Source: Chitinophagales bacterium
Lineage (GTDB): Bacteria > Bacteroidota > Bacteroidia > Chitinophagales > Chitinophagaceae
DNA: 64,000 bases
Direction: 5' to 3'
Assembly: GCA_017303855.1 (NCBI GenBank)
Contig: JAFLBL010000015.1
Location: 1-64,000, forward strand
The translations under genes were made by a program, and so were the position numbers. The notes under the pieces were generated by a model. It was not told the DNA's origin. It made no database searches and was given only the letters and a program-made list of their open reading frames with translations. Shown in pieces: positions 36,201-43,712 of this stretch; positions within the stretch are counted from its first letter, which is position 1; the number at the start of each line of letters is the position of its first letter.

Positions 36201-38452
36201 GCAACGGGAGCCGGGTATACGGTCACTTGTGTGCTGTAGGTAAGACTCGCGCAACCGGTACTGGTCACCACTTTTAAGGTAACAGTATAAGTGCCCGGTG
36301 CTGCATAGCGGTGAGTTTCGTTGGTACTGGTATTACGGACGATAACCGGTGTGGCATCTCCGAAATCCCAGGTCCATTGTGCCAGTGTACCGTCCGCGGC
36401 ATTCGACTGATCCGTAAATGTGATATCGCTGTTTTCGCAGGTAGGTGTCGACACGGTAAACAGGGCTACCGGGGGATTATTTATCGTTACCACTTTTGAT
36501 GTAGTATCTGTCTGACAACCGATATCGGTAGTCAGGGCATACTTTACAGTATACGCACCTGGGGCGGGATAGGTATGACTGGGATTATTGGCCACACTGG
36601 TAGTGGCGTCGCCAAAATTCCAGAAGCGGGATATCACCGGGCGTCCGTCCGTATTGGAGTTATCCGTAAACTGAACCGGGTTGGTCACACAGCCGTCGGT
36701 AGCGAAATTGAAATCGGCCAGGGGGGCATTATACACCTGCATATCAAAGTCAATTTCCTGTACACCGCCACAGCCATCAGCTGTTGGATTTGTCGCCACC
36801 ACTTTAACAGGGAAGGAACCGGTAGCTGTGATCAGGTAGGGCGTATTCAGTTTATAGGTGTAGAGCGTCTTTCCATTTACAACGGATGTGGAAGTAAATA
36901 CCGGTGACGGGATTGTAACATCCGCAATACCCATGGCATTCAGTGCGGGTCCGAATACCCATTGGATGCTGGTAGGCTGATACGGGAAGGTCATGGAGAA
37001 ATAAAAGGGCTTGTCCTTACAGGTAGCCGGGAAGTTAACCGTGGCACCCTCGTTCTGCACTGATGTGAATTGATAAATATCTTTCACATTCGTACCAGCA
37101 GAGTACCCGTAGGTTTCAGCACTTCCGTATCCGTAAGCGATGGCGTTAAATCCGGAATCAGAATAGATGGTATGATTGCCCTGTGCAATATTGGACAAAT
37201 ATATATAAGCGTAGTTCGGGTCGGCATTATGGGTAACCCAGTTACCGGCCGGTACGGGAGCGCCATCCAGTCTAAAAGAAGACTGTGCGGTTCCGCCTGT
37301 CCGGATTACCGCATGGATATGGTGTTCATGAGCACCGTTAATCGTCAGGGGCGAATTAACCAGGGTAACTTTATTAATATTCTGTTCCACCGGGTTCAGG
37401 ATAATCATATCCGGGTCGTAGGGACTGGGATTTCCACCCGGACCTGAGGGACAGTTCTGCGAAGTAAAATACTGGGCCACGCTGATCGGTGAATCGGACT
37501 CCACCATGTTGCCTTTATTGCTGAAGAATTCGTAGAAATTATTAATAAAACTGCCGGCGGGTATTAATACACCATTCAGCAGAATATTGGCAGTAGGGCT
37601 GCTGCGCTGGATCCGGTAATAGTTATTGGGTTTACCAAAGCTGGGAACGGTCAGAAATTTTTTACCCCAGGCGGCAACCGGGTACAATTGCTGATACAGG
37701 TTATCCGCACTGCCGGCATTACAACCGGGAGTGGAAATGGATAGTTTACCACTGCCGGAAAAAACGGCGATCCGTTTACAGCCACCTGTGCCGGTAGCAA
37801 CGGACTGAACATGGGTACCGGTAAGGTCTACCCCGGTGTTGCCGGAGGTAATTCCCAGTACCTGGTACACCTGACCTTTGTTCAGGTTTACCGTATGGGT
37901 GCTGTTCGGGGCCCAGCCGCCAACGGTAGTTGCGGTGGGGGTAATTTCCACGGCCGTATTGTCCTCAACGGCAACGATAGTAATATATGAGTTTGAGTTA
38001 TTCTCGTTGGAAACCTGGGTATAGCTGGTAGAGTAATATTCTTTACCCAGCACGCTGGTGGGCAAACAAAGGCTGGCCGCACTGGCCTGGCTACGGGTAA
38101 TAAAGGAGTACACCACAATTGGCTTTGCGGCGGTAACCCGGATAGCCCTTCCGGTAAAGTTCCCGTCACCGAAAACAAAGTATGTATTGGGTATCACCAC
38201 CGGCACTACCTGGTTGGCGGCAATAGTTCCGGTTGAAATGGTAGTCACGCCAAAAATCTCAACCGTATATGAAGTGGTAACATCAGAAGTCAGGTACAGG
38301 GTCATTACCGGGTTACTTCCATTCATACCGACATGGTAGCTGTAAGCCAGCCAGAATTCCTTGCCTCTGTTCGAAAAGTCCTGGGAATAGGATACACTGC
38401 CCCAAAATGAAGCCAGTATAAGTAGGGTACTTAATCTTAGTAGTTTTCTCAT
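33257..38452 (-). CDS. giant type IX-secreted PKD-repeat surface protein (paralogue A)
   Basis: 1,731 residues from the ATG at 38452; a TTG 15 bases upstream is less likely. The signal peptide is MRKLLRLSTLLILASFWGSVSYS. Domain order (approximate residues): IgGFc-binding-like region (25-460, EFWLAYSYHV to YGYSAGTNVKD), a beta domain, one PKD (580-660), a block of three PKD domains (662-915, WDFGDA, WSFGDA, WDFGDA), three Ig-like units of about 95 aa (920-1205), two PKD domains (WNFGDP), a VEIYWD domain, a TGVFSGTA domain, AGPDKFVLEGG Ig-like domain and the type B C-terminal sorting domain (VPNIFSPNGDGVHDRW). It is the first gene of the cassette; the end domains are nearly identical to those of paralogue B, but the three-PKD block sits earlier. 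Confidence 0.9.
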   Translation of the reverse strand: MRKLLRLSTLLILASFWGSVSYSQDFSNRGKEFWLAYSYHVGMNGSNPVMTLYLTSDVTTSYTVEIFGVTTISTGTIAANQVVPVVIPNTYFVFGDGNFTGRAIRVTAAKPIVVYSFITRSQASAASLCLPTSVLGKEYYSTSYTQVSNENNSNSYITIVAVEDNTAVEITPTATTVGGWAPNSTHTVNLNKGQVYQVLGITSGNTGVDLTGTHVQSVATGTGGCKRIAVFSGSGKLSISTPGCNAGSADNLYQQLYPVAAWGKKFLTVPSFGKPNNYYRIQRSSPTANILLNGVLIPAGSFINNFYEFFSNKGNMVESDSPISVAQYFTSQNCPSGPGGNPSPYDPDMIILNPVEQNINKVTLVNSPLTINGAHEHHIHAVIRTGGTAQSSFRLDGAPVPAGNWVTHNADPNYAYIYLSNIAQGNHTIYSDSGFNAIAYGYGSAETYGYSAGTNVKDIYQFTSVQNEGATVNFPATCKDKPFYFSMTFPYQPTSIQWVFGPALNAMGIADVTIPSPVFTSTSVVNGKTLYTYKLNTPYLITATGSFPVKVVATNPTADGCGGVQEIDFDMQVYNAPLADFNFATDGCVTNPVQFTDNSNTDGRPVISRFWNFGDATTSVANNPSHTYPAPGAYTVKYALTTDIGCQTDTTSKVVTINNPPVALFTVSTPTCENSDITFTDQSNAADGTLAQWTWDFGDATPVIVRNTSTNETHRYAAPGTYTVTLKVVTSTGCASLTYSTQVTVYPAPVANFNLPVACLPAGTAQFNDLSTVAAGNTINSWSWSFGDAGTSIIQNPLHTYTTAGPFSVSLKVTTNNGCTDTRTQQLTTVYPEPVAAFNSLPEVCIGSLIGFSDASTAQGSTVTGWTWDFGDASPGSTAQNPTHTYSVAGTYTVTLRVTSAAGCATVNNVATRTVLVKPLPTATIAGNNTVCLNAPSPFITFTGANGSAPFHFSFSLNGGPTQVAVANTGNSVTVPVSTTAAGTFTYTLQSVQETATTGCTQTQSGSVAVIVKPLPTAVFSSGNVVVCRNAPMPQITLTAANGTAPYTFEYNINGGATQTVVTTTGNSVTVSAPTGTAGTFTYNLLSVKEGSANGCSQAVTGSLVVTVNELPTATVSGATEVCLNAASPSVTFTGAAGTAPYTFTYTINGGANQTVTSTGNSVTVPVPTATAGTFVYALVSVRDASSVTCSQAQTGSTTVIVNPLPTANFSFVAPGCETRNILFNNASTPNAGTLNSWQWNFGDPGSGAANSATTQNAPHTYIAAGTYPVSLTVSTDKGCVSTLYSRDVVISPRPKAGFISPEVCLTDPNAPFIDTSSVAGGTITAWQWNFGDPNANTGNPNTSILQNPTHSYGVVGPYTAQLVVTSNLGCTDTVQQTFTVNGSIPVAGFQVQNANNLCSNTPVSITDASSVNFGNLVKVEIYWDYLNNPTVKTTDDNPLAGAVYTHTYPEFGTPATRTYQIRYVAYSGINCVNTTTQTITVLATPTIQFNPIPFVCNSQTSFQITQASLLNGLPGTGVFSGTAAVSSTGMFTPSTPGQYTIRYTFTAANGCSNFKEQVLDVFATPAINAGPDKFVLEGGQVALTPALNANVPVTYQWTPPTGLNNATSPAPLASPTSDITYTLTVTSPQGCKASDAVFVKVLKAPAVPNIFSPNGDGVHDRWVIQYLESYPGCTIDIVNRYGQPVFHSVGYTTPWDGKVNGKDVPVGTYYYVIDPKNGRSKMAGYVDIIR

Positions 38453-39741
38453 TTGTCCAATATCCAAAAGTGTAAAAACCGTTGGCTAATGTACTATGCA
38501 GATTTCGTAAAAAGAAGCTTTCCGTGAACTAATTCGAAAGAAATATGGGTTAAGCAGCTTTACGTAGATAATAGATAATGAATGATTTATGCAAATAATT
38601 TCTAACCTGTTGCCCCTCAAAACCAAGGGGGTTTTTACGATGTTGCAGTTATCCACAAATTCATAAATTATCGATGTAGTTAAATTTTATATATAAGATC
38701 TTACATCTTAATAATATTTAAATAAGTTTACTTAAATAATTATATTTCAATATTATAAGATAATCTATTTGAATATTCAGTTCAGTTTGAATAAAATGAT
38801 AATAATGGTAAAATAAACGATTTTTTACTTTCTTATTAATATGAATTATATGTTTTTATTTTATTGATATACAGTATATTATAATTTATATAATCAGACT
38901 TATTTCTTAGTAAAATAATTTCAGTCTGTTTGGGGCTAAATGCTAATTATATTAGCGGCATTTTTTAATAATTAATAGCAGGTTTGAAAGACTACCCTTT
39001 CGTGTTTTAGGAAAAAGATTTGAGTTGTGAGATGTGAGTTGTGGGATGTCAGCCGTACAGCATTCAGGTGCCAGGTGTCAGGGGCCGGGGGCTTCTAAGA
39101 AACGAACGGTTTCAGCCGGCCGGAAGCCATTAAAGGGTGGAATAAGTTCAGGAGAGAACGACCCGAGAGTGTGTCACCGGGTTAAGTTTACAGGTTGATA
39201 TGTTTACAAGTTGAAAAGGGTGCGGAATTTCGCTTCGTACGAAACCTTTCTTAGAAGGGGCCCTATTAACTTTTCAACCTTTCAACCTCCCTGCTCCTCC
39301 ACTCCTCCTTCACACATGATATACTCATGAACCCCGGAATCCGGATATCATGAGTGAACGAAGAGTATAGAAAGAGCAAAGCAAGAATAAACCCTTTGAC
39401 CGGGCTGGGGCTGCATGATTTTAACCTCTATCTGCCGCCTTTATTGTTAACAGATTGAAAAGGATGGCCTTTGAATTGACAGTCCTTCGGCCGGGTGCTT
39501 AGCCTTCAAAATGCCCCGGATTGGCTGGTTGATAAATCTGCTTGCCGATAAGTAATTCTGCCTTACTTCAGTTAACGGCTTGACGACCCCCGGATCAATT
39601 GAAAAGGGCACCAAGCGGCTTGATTGTTGAATATGTAATTTTATAAAATCCAGGCAGCGGTTCCGGGCGGTTGGGATTTAGTCCCCGCCATCGGTAACTC
39701 CAGCTCGCCGGGTGTAATTTTAAATATAACCTGCATACGGC
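38453..39741. other. 1.3-kb non-coding region upstream of the adhesin cassette, with AT-rich core
   Basis: No supported gene. 38,640-38,960 is extremely AT-rich (runs such as TTATATATAAG and ATAATATTTAAATAAG), far from the roughly balanced composition of neighbouring genes. The next 750 bp have normal composition with short repeats: TGTGAGATGTGAGTTGTG at about 39014-39045 and GTTTACAAGTTGAAAA-like words at 39190-39270. The region must contain the promoter of paralogue A (minus strand) and that of the lipoprotein at 39.7 kb, but no clean TAnnTTTG box with a -33 partner was found next to either start. Confidence 0.7.
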
Positions 39742-40245
39742 ATGAAAATATTATCTCTTTTCTCTTTTTTTGGGTTGTGCCTGTTGTCTGGCTGCGACTT
39801 TTCACATAAAGACAACGGGCTTTTCGGGCACAGTAAAACGAGACAGGACGCTTTGAAAAACGGCTCCCCTGTTTATTCTTACATTGCAGACAAGAACAGA
39901 TTTAACCTGCTGGACGGCACGATTATGACAACAGACACCGCGTGGACAGAGGTTAACTTTACGTATCATAACGGTAAACGGGTGCTGGACTCCTCCTATG
40001 GATTTCATTTCTCGATTCCTTTTACACAAACCAATCCTGGCAGCTTCACATTTGTCTTTAGCTTACTGGATACAACAAACAGAATGTTCACCAATGGTAT
40101 GGATAGCAACTTAACTCAGCTATGTCCTGTAAGACTTTATGATGAAATGCGAATCGTATTGACACAAAAAGACACTGACACTTCAAAAGGCTGGACCAAT
40201 CCTATTGTGACAGACACGATCACTTACCGGAAAATAGCTGAGTAG
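39742..40245 (+). CDS. lipoprotein of unknown function
   Basis: 167 residues. The lipobox LLSGC puts the lipidated Cys near residue 18. The mature part has a short His/Lys/Asp-rich linker and then a beta-rich domain with alternating hydrophobic strands (GFHFSIPFTQTNPGSFTFVFSL). No motif or family is recognised. It stands alone after the long non-coding stretch, with a 150-nt gap to the next lipoprotein on the same strand. Confidence 0.7.
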   Translation: MKILSLFSFFGLCLLSGCDFSHKDNGLFGHSKTRQDALKNGSPVYSYIADKNRFNLLDGTIMTTDTAWTEVNFTYHNGKRVLDSSYGFHFSIPFTQTNPGSFTFVFSLLDTTNRMFTNGMDSNLTQLCPVRLYDEMRIVLTQKDTDTSKGWTNPIVTDTITYRKIAE

Positions 40246-40396
40246 TAAGAGGAGTATTCAGAGTTGCGGGTTATATCCCCTTTTTTACACCCCCGCTAAT
40301 AAACGGGATTTGATAAAAACGAAGGGCCGACGCCTCCCATCCCCTTTTAACATTCCCTCCACCAACCATTTACCCGGATTTTCCTACTTTCAGTAT

Positions 40397-40864
40397 ATGT
40401 GGAAAAACTGGCCTCTTCTCACTCTGCTGGTTATGGCGCTGGTACTGGGCAGCTCCTGTTCGGATTTTAAGAAGCCGGAACTGAGGGGCGTGGAGAATAT
40501 ACAATCGCCGAAACTGGGTACACGACAATCTGTGCTGAGCTTTGACCTGCGCTGCTATAACCCGAATAAGAGCCGGTTCCGGGTGAAGCATGCCACAGGA
40601 GAAGCCTGGGTGGAGGGACAGAAATTCGGGGATTTCCGGATTGACAGCAGCATCCTGGTTCCGGGACGGTCGGAATTCACTATCCCCGTTATTATTGACC
40701 TGGATATGAAGAACGCTTTAAAAAACAGCGCGGTGCTTTTGCTGAAAGACGAAGTGGAGGTAAAAATTGAGGGGAAAGCAAGACTGGGTAAAAGCGGATT
40801 TTATTTCAATTACCCGATCCTGTTTGAAGGCAAACAGGCCGTGAGCCAGTACATTAAAAAATAA
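40397..40864 (+). CDS. LEA type 2-like lipoprotein
   Basis: 155 residues from the ATG at 40397, chosen because the signal peptide MWKNWPLLTLLVMALVLGSSC starts there; an upstream TTG would add a proline-rich, non-signal extension. The lipobox is LGSSC. The mature domain has the LEA_2 / water-stress pattern: LSFDLRCYNPNKSRFRVKHATGEAWVEGQ (N-P-N turn after a beta strand), then LVPGRSEFTIPVIIDLDMKNAL and a final hydrophobic strand. LEA_2 domains are single beta-sandwiches of uncertain function in bacterial envelopes. It ends next to a shared terminator. Confidence 0.8.
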   Translation: MWKNWPLLTLLVMALVLGSSCSDFKKPELRGVENIQSPKLGTRQSVLSFDLRCYNPNKSRFRVKHATGEAWVEGQKFGDFRIDSSILVPGRSEFTIPVIIDLDMKNALKNSAVLLLKDEVEVKIEGKARLGKSGFYFNYPILFEGKQAVSQYIKK

Positions 40865-40898
40865 AAAACCGTCAGTATGCAGGAAGCAGGACTGACGG
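40863..40898 (-). terminator. rho-independent terminator for the HMA gene
   Basis: CCGTCAGT (40869-40876) pairs with ACTGACGG (40891-40898). On the minus strand the stem is followed by TTTTTTAT, so it terminates the HMA gene; it also lies just after the LEA-like stop codon on the plus strand. Confidence 0.85.
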
Positions 40899-40928
40899 CT
40901 TTCCAATACGAATCGGTTACCTGTTCTT

Positions 40929-41318
40929 TTATTGCTGCGCGGACGGAGGAGGCAGTTTGGGTTTGGGATGCCCTCCTCCTTCTTCAAACTTTTTACAGGA
41001 TTTGGGTAAACGGGCATACGCGTCTTCTGCGGCGGGTACATCATCAGCATCGTATCCGCAATTCGCAATAGCCGTTTTAATCTGCTCTATGTCAGTACGG
41101 TCGGTTACATACTTCACTTTCGTTTCACCCTTTCTGAAATTGACATTTATCTCCAGCACCCCGTCATGCCGCTTGAGATAAGTCTCAATACGATCCTTGC
41201 AGGACTGGCAAAGCGCAGTGGGCGTCTTGATGACGGCCGTGAGTACCGGCTTTGTCTGGGCCTGCATGATCAGCGTAAAGCCCAGCAGGGCAAAGAGGGT
41301 TACAAAGATTTTCTTCAT
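40929..41318 (-). CDS. secreted heavy-metal-associated (HMA) domain protein
   Basis: 129 residues from the ATG at 41318, where the signal peptide MKKIFVTLFALLGFTLIMQAQ begins. A single HMA ferredoxin-like domain (about 25-95) follows: beta-alpha-beta-beta-alpha-beta with a CxxC metal site in TALCQSCKDRIETYL, close to the usual GMTCxxC but with Leu/Gln variation, plus a Cys in ANCGYDADD and another in PKSCKKF. The C-terminus is Pro/Lys rich. HMA domains bind Cu(I), Hg, Zn or Cd. An exported single-domain form would act as a periplasmic metal carrier. The partner is not encoded next to it. Confidence 0.85.
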   Translation of the reverse strand: MKKIFVTLFALLGFTLIMQAQTKPVLTAVIKTPTALCQSCKDRIETYLKRHDGVLEINVNFRKGETKVKYVTDRTDIEQIKTAIANCGYDADDVPAAEDAYARLPKSCKKFEEGGGHPKPKLPPPSAQQ

Positions 41319-41344
41319 GTCTTTTTGTTTTCGCAAAGCTAAAA

Positions 41345-41980
41345 TTACAAAGACCCTTTCCAACCGGCAGGGTTATCCCGCCATTTTAACAAAATTTCTT
41401 CCTGCTCCGGACTTACAATCCCTTTTTTTACGGCCAGCTCGATCAGGGACGGATAGTCGGTGAGTGACTGGTAAGGCAATGACGCGGCAGCAAAGGCTTC
41501 GGTTGCAGCCGGAAATCCATACGTGAAGATGGATACCATGCCGGTAACTTCCAGACCCTGTGCCTTGAGCACATCCACTACCTGGAGACTGCTTTTGCCG
41601 GTGGAAACCAGGTCTTCAATGACCACGGTCTTCTGCCCTTTTTCGTATGACCCTTCGATCTGGTTGCCCAGGCCGTGCTCTTTGGGTTTGGGACGGACAT
41701 AAATATAGGGCAGTTTCAGCTGATCGGCTGCCATGGCCCCCCAGGCAATACCGGCCGTAGCTACCCCGGCCAGTAATTCCGCATCCGGAAATTTCTCAAA
41801 AATCACATTGCACATTTCCGATTTGATATAGTCCCGGATATAAGGAAAGGACAATACTTTCCGGTTGTCGCAATAAATCGGGCTCTTCCAGCCACTGGCC
41901 CAGGTAAAGGGTTCTTGAGGATTTAACCGAACTGCATTAACTTGAAGCAGTTTTTCGGCTACCGCTTTTGCATCTGTCAT
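41345..41980 (-). CDS. pyrE: orotate phosphoribosyltransferase
   Basis: 211 residues from the ATG at 41980 (an earlier in-frame start is not supported). It joins orotate and PRPP to form OMP, the fifth step of pyrimidine synthesis, in the cytoplasm. Marks: the type I PRPP-binding loop VVIEDLVSTGKSS, the catalytic segment VRPKPKEHGLGNQIEG and the substrate region FTWASGWKSPIYCDNR. A possible TATCTTCG -7 box is only 4 nt before the ATG. It is divergent from the NUDIX gene with a 28-bp intergenic gap and 26 nt from the HMA gene. Confidence 0.96.
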   Translation of the reverse strand: MTDAKAVAEKLLQVNAVRLNPQEPFTWASGWKSPIYCDNRKVLSFPYIRDYIKSEMCNVIFEKFPDAELLAGVATAGIAWGAMAADQLKLPYIYVRPKPKEHGLGNQIEGSYEKGQKTVVIEDLVSTGKSSLQVVDVLKAQGLEVTGMVSIFTYGFPAATEAFAAASLPYQSLTDYPSLIELAVKKGIVSPEQEEILLKWRDNPAGWKGSL

Positions 41981-41984
41981 GCAG

Positions 41985-41992
41985 CGAAGATA
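41985..41992 (-). promoter_or_regulatory. possible -7 box of pyrE (leaderless)
   Basis: TATCTTCG on the minus strand, one mismatch from TAnnTTTG, 4 nt before the ATG. No -33 TTTG found in the expected place. Confidence 0.35.
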
Positions 41993-42008
41993 AAATGAAC
42001 CCCGCACT

Positions 42009-42635
42009 ATGTATATAAAAATTTATTTTTCCGACAAGCCTCTCTTCCTCTGCGATGCACTGGAAGAATCGATTGAACCATATGTGCACCACGACGATGC
42101 CGTCTTTATTGACGAACTGGATCCGCATACGGTAAAATCCATGGTACATGAAATGCAACAGGAAAAAATTCACGCGGGTGTCTTTCTGCATCCGGATCTC
42201 GGGGTGTTACAACAGGCCTTCTTTAAAAAATTCACCGTGCAGCAGGCGGCAGGCGGACTGGTCATAAATGAAAACAATGAATGGTTACTGATATTCAGAA
42301 GAGGGAAATGGGATCTGCCCAAGGGCAAACTGGAGAAAAAAGAAAAGCTGGAAGACTGTGCGGTACGGGAAGCAGAGGAAGAAACCGGTTTGAAAAATAT
42401 CACCCTGCAAAAACCACTTGGTATAACCTGGCATACTTATCATGAAGGCACCCGGTTTATCCTGAAGGAATCACATTGGTACCTGATGACCGTGAGCGGC
42501 GATCAGCAGCTGGTTCCGCAAACAGAGGAAGAAATAGAAGAAGTAAGATGGGTAAATCCCAATACACTGGATGAATACCTGGGACTGACCTACCCTTCCG
42601 TGGCCGATATACTGAACCTGGCCCGGGAATTATGA
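42009..42635 (+). CDS. NUDIX hydrolase
   Basis: 208 residues. An N-terminal region of about 70 residues without a recognised fold precedes a NUDIX domain with the complete box GKLEKKEKLEDCAVREAEEE followed by TGL (Gx5Ex7REUxEExGU), which binds Mg2+ and cleaves nucleoside diphosphate linkages. The substrate is unknown; the N-terminal part could determine it. The start is 28 bp from the pyrE start on the opposite strand, and the last six bases overlap the thioesterase gene end. Confidence 0.92.
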   Translation: MYIKIYFSDKPLFLCDALEESIEPYVHHDDAVFIDELDPHTVKSMVHEMQQEKIHAGVFLHPDLGVLQQAFFKKFTVQQAAGGLVINENNEWLLIFRRGKWDLPKGKLEKKEKLEDCAVREAEEETGLKNITLQKPLGITWHTYHEGTRFILKESHWYLMTVSGDQQLVPQTEEEIEEVRWVNPNTLDEYLGLTYPSVADILNLAREL

Positions 42636-43067
42636 CCTGATTTTCTTCGGGATCACGGCTACGGTAAGCCGGCTGATACAGATCAGCTTCTCCCGCTCAT
42701 CATGAATTTTTATTTCCCATACCTGGGTACTGGCGCCGATATGGAGCGGACTGGCCACACCGGTTACAAATCCGGCTCTTGCACTCCGTACATGATTGGC
42801 GTTTATTTCAAGTCCCACACATTGGAATTTATCCGGATCCACCACCAGTGCGGCTCCCACACTGCCCAATGTCTCTGCCAGTACACAGGAAGCTCCGCCA
42901 TGCAATAAACCATAAGGCTGTACCGTGCGGTGATCAACCGGCATCCGGGCACTGATTGAGTTTTCTCCAAGAGCGCCCCATTCAATTCCCAGGTGTTCAC
43001 TCATGGTGGCTTTACCCATGTCTGCCAGATCACTGAGCTGAAGTTGCTTATTAAACCAGATTGCCAT
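42630..43067 (-). CDS. hotdog-fold acyl-CoA thioesterase (PaaI-like)
   Basis: 145 residues. It matches the PaaI/YbdB-type thioesterase pattern: HGGASCVLAETLGSVGA (HGG motif with acidic residue six positions later, the catalytic pair of this subgroup) and GLEINANHVRSARAGFVTGVAS. These enzymes hydrolyse acyl-CoA thioesters in the cytoplasm. The substrate cannot be told. It lies one base after coaD on the same strand, so it is probably in a coaD operon. Length is normal. Confidence 0.9.
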   Translation of the reverse strand: MAIWFNKQLQLSDLADMGKATMSEHLGIEWGALGENSISARMPVDHRTVQPYGLLHGGASCVLAETLGSVGAALVVDPDKFQCVGLEINANHVRSARAGFVTGVASPLHIGASTQVWEIKIHDEREKLICISRLTVAVIPKKIRS

Positions 43068-43068
43068 T

Positions 43069-43542
43069 TTATTTCCGTTTAATGGAATTGGCCACTACCT
43101 CGGGTATAAAGGGAGCGGCATTACCGCCATTGCGTAAGATATCCCGTACAATGGTGGAGGCTACCGAAGTATACTTGGGCTCCCCGGTAAGGAAGATCGT
43201 TTCTATGGATTTATCGAGCGTGCGGTTGGCATCGGCAATCGTCTTCTCATATTCAAAATCACTGACGTACCTGATACCCCGGAGTATAAAGCGGGCATCT
43301 ATGGTACGGCAATAGTCAATAGTAAGTCCTTCATAAACGGCACCCACTACCCGCTCCTCATCTTTATAAATTTCTGCAATCCAGTCCAGCCGTTGCTCCG
43401 CGGAAAACATGGGGGCTTTGGCCGAATTCAATCCTATACCCACTACGATTTTATCAAATAAAGGCAGGGCCCGGTTGATAATATCGACATGGCCCAGGGT
43501 TACAGGGTCAAAGGTTCCGGGGAAGAGGCAGATACGTGGCAT
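43069..43542 (-). CDS. coaD: phosphopantetheine adenylyltransferase
   Basis: 157 residues, normal length. It transfers AMP to 4'-phosphopantetheine, giving dephospho-CoA, the penultimate step of CoA synthesis, in the cytoplasm. Marks: the nucleotidyltransferase signature GTFDPVTLGHVD, the substrate loop NSAKAPMF, RGIRYVSDFEYE and the ATP-site segment YTSVASTIVRDI. Its stop is one base from the thioesterase start, and short tandem repeats lie upstream. Confidence 0.97.
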   Translation of the reverse strand: MPRICLFPGTFDPVTLGHVDIINRALPLFDKIVVGIGLNSAKAPMFSAEQRLDWIAEIYKDEERVVGAVYEGLTIDYCRTIDARFILRGIRYVSDFEYEKTIADANRTLDKSIETIFLTGEPKYTSVASTIVRDILRNGGNAAPFIPEVVANSIKRK

Positions 43543-43550
43543 GCGGTTGG

Positions 43551-43706
43551 GGTGTTTAGGTGTTTATTGGTTTAGTTGTTTAGTTGTTGAGGTGTTGAGG
43601 TGTTGAGGTGCGAGATTATAATCGGCTGAACACAATAGATTCACAGAGGGCCTCTGGCACCAGACATCTCACAACTCACATCTCACATCTCTCATCTCAC
43701 AACTCA
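43551..43706. repeat. tandem TTTAGTTG / TTGAGGTG array plus ACAACTCACATCTC array
   Basis: 43551-43610 holds short units GTTTAGTTG and GTTGAGGTG in tandem; 43664-43706 holds ACAACTCACATCTCACATCT-type units. The same two arrays, in the same order, recur at 53496-53604. Confidence 0.7.
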
Positions 43707-43712
43707 TTCAAA

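Noticed and set aside
38640..38960. Replication origin
   Set aside because: AT-rich, but no DnaA-box cluster (TTATCCACA-type) arranged as expected and no dnaA/dnaN nearby. One TTATCCACA-like word at about 38648 is not enough.
39000..39740. Decayed gene in the non-coding stretch
   Set aside because: No frame with recognisable protein pattern on either strand; mostly short repeats.
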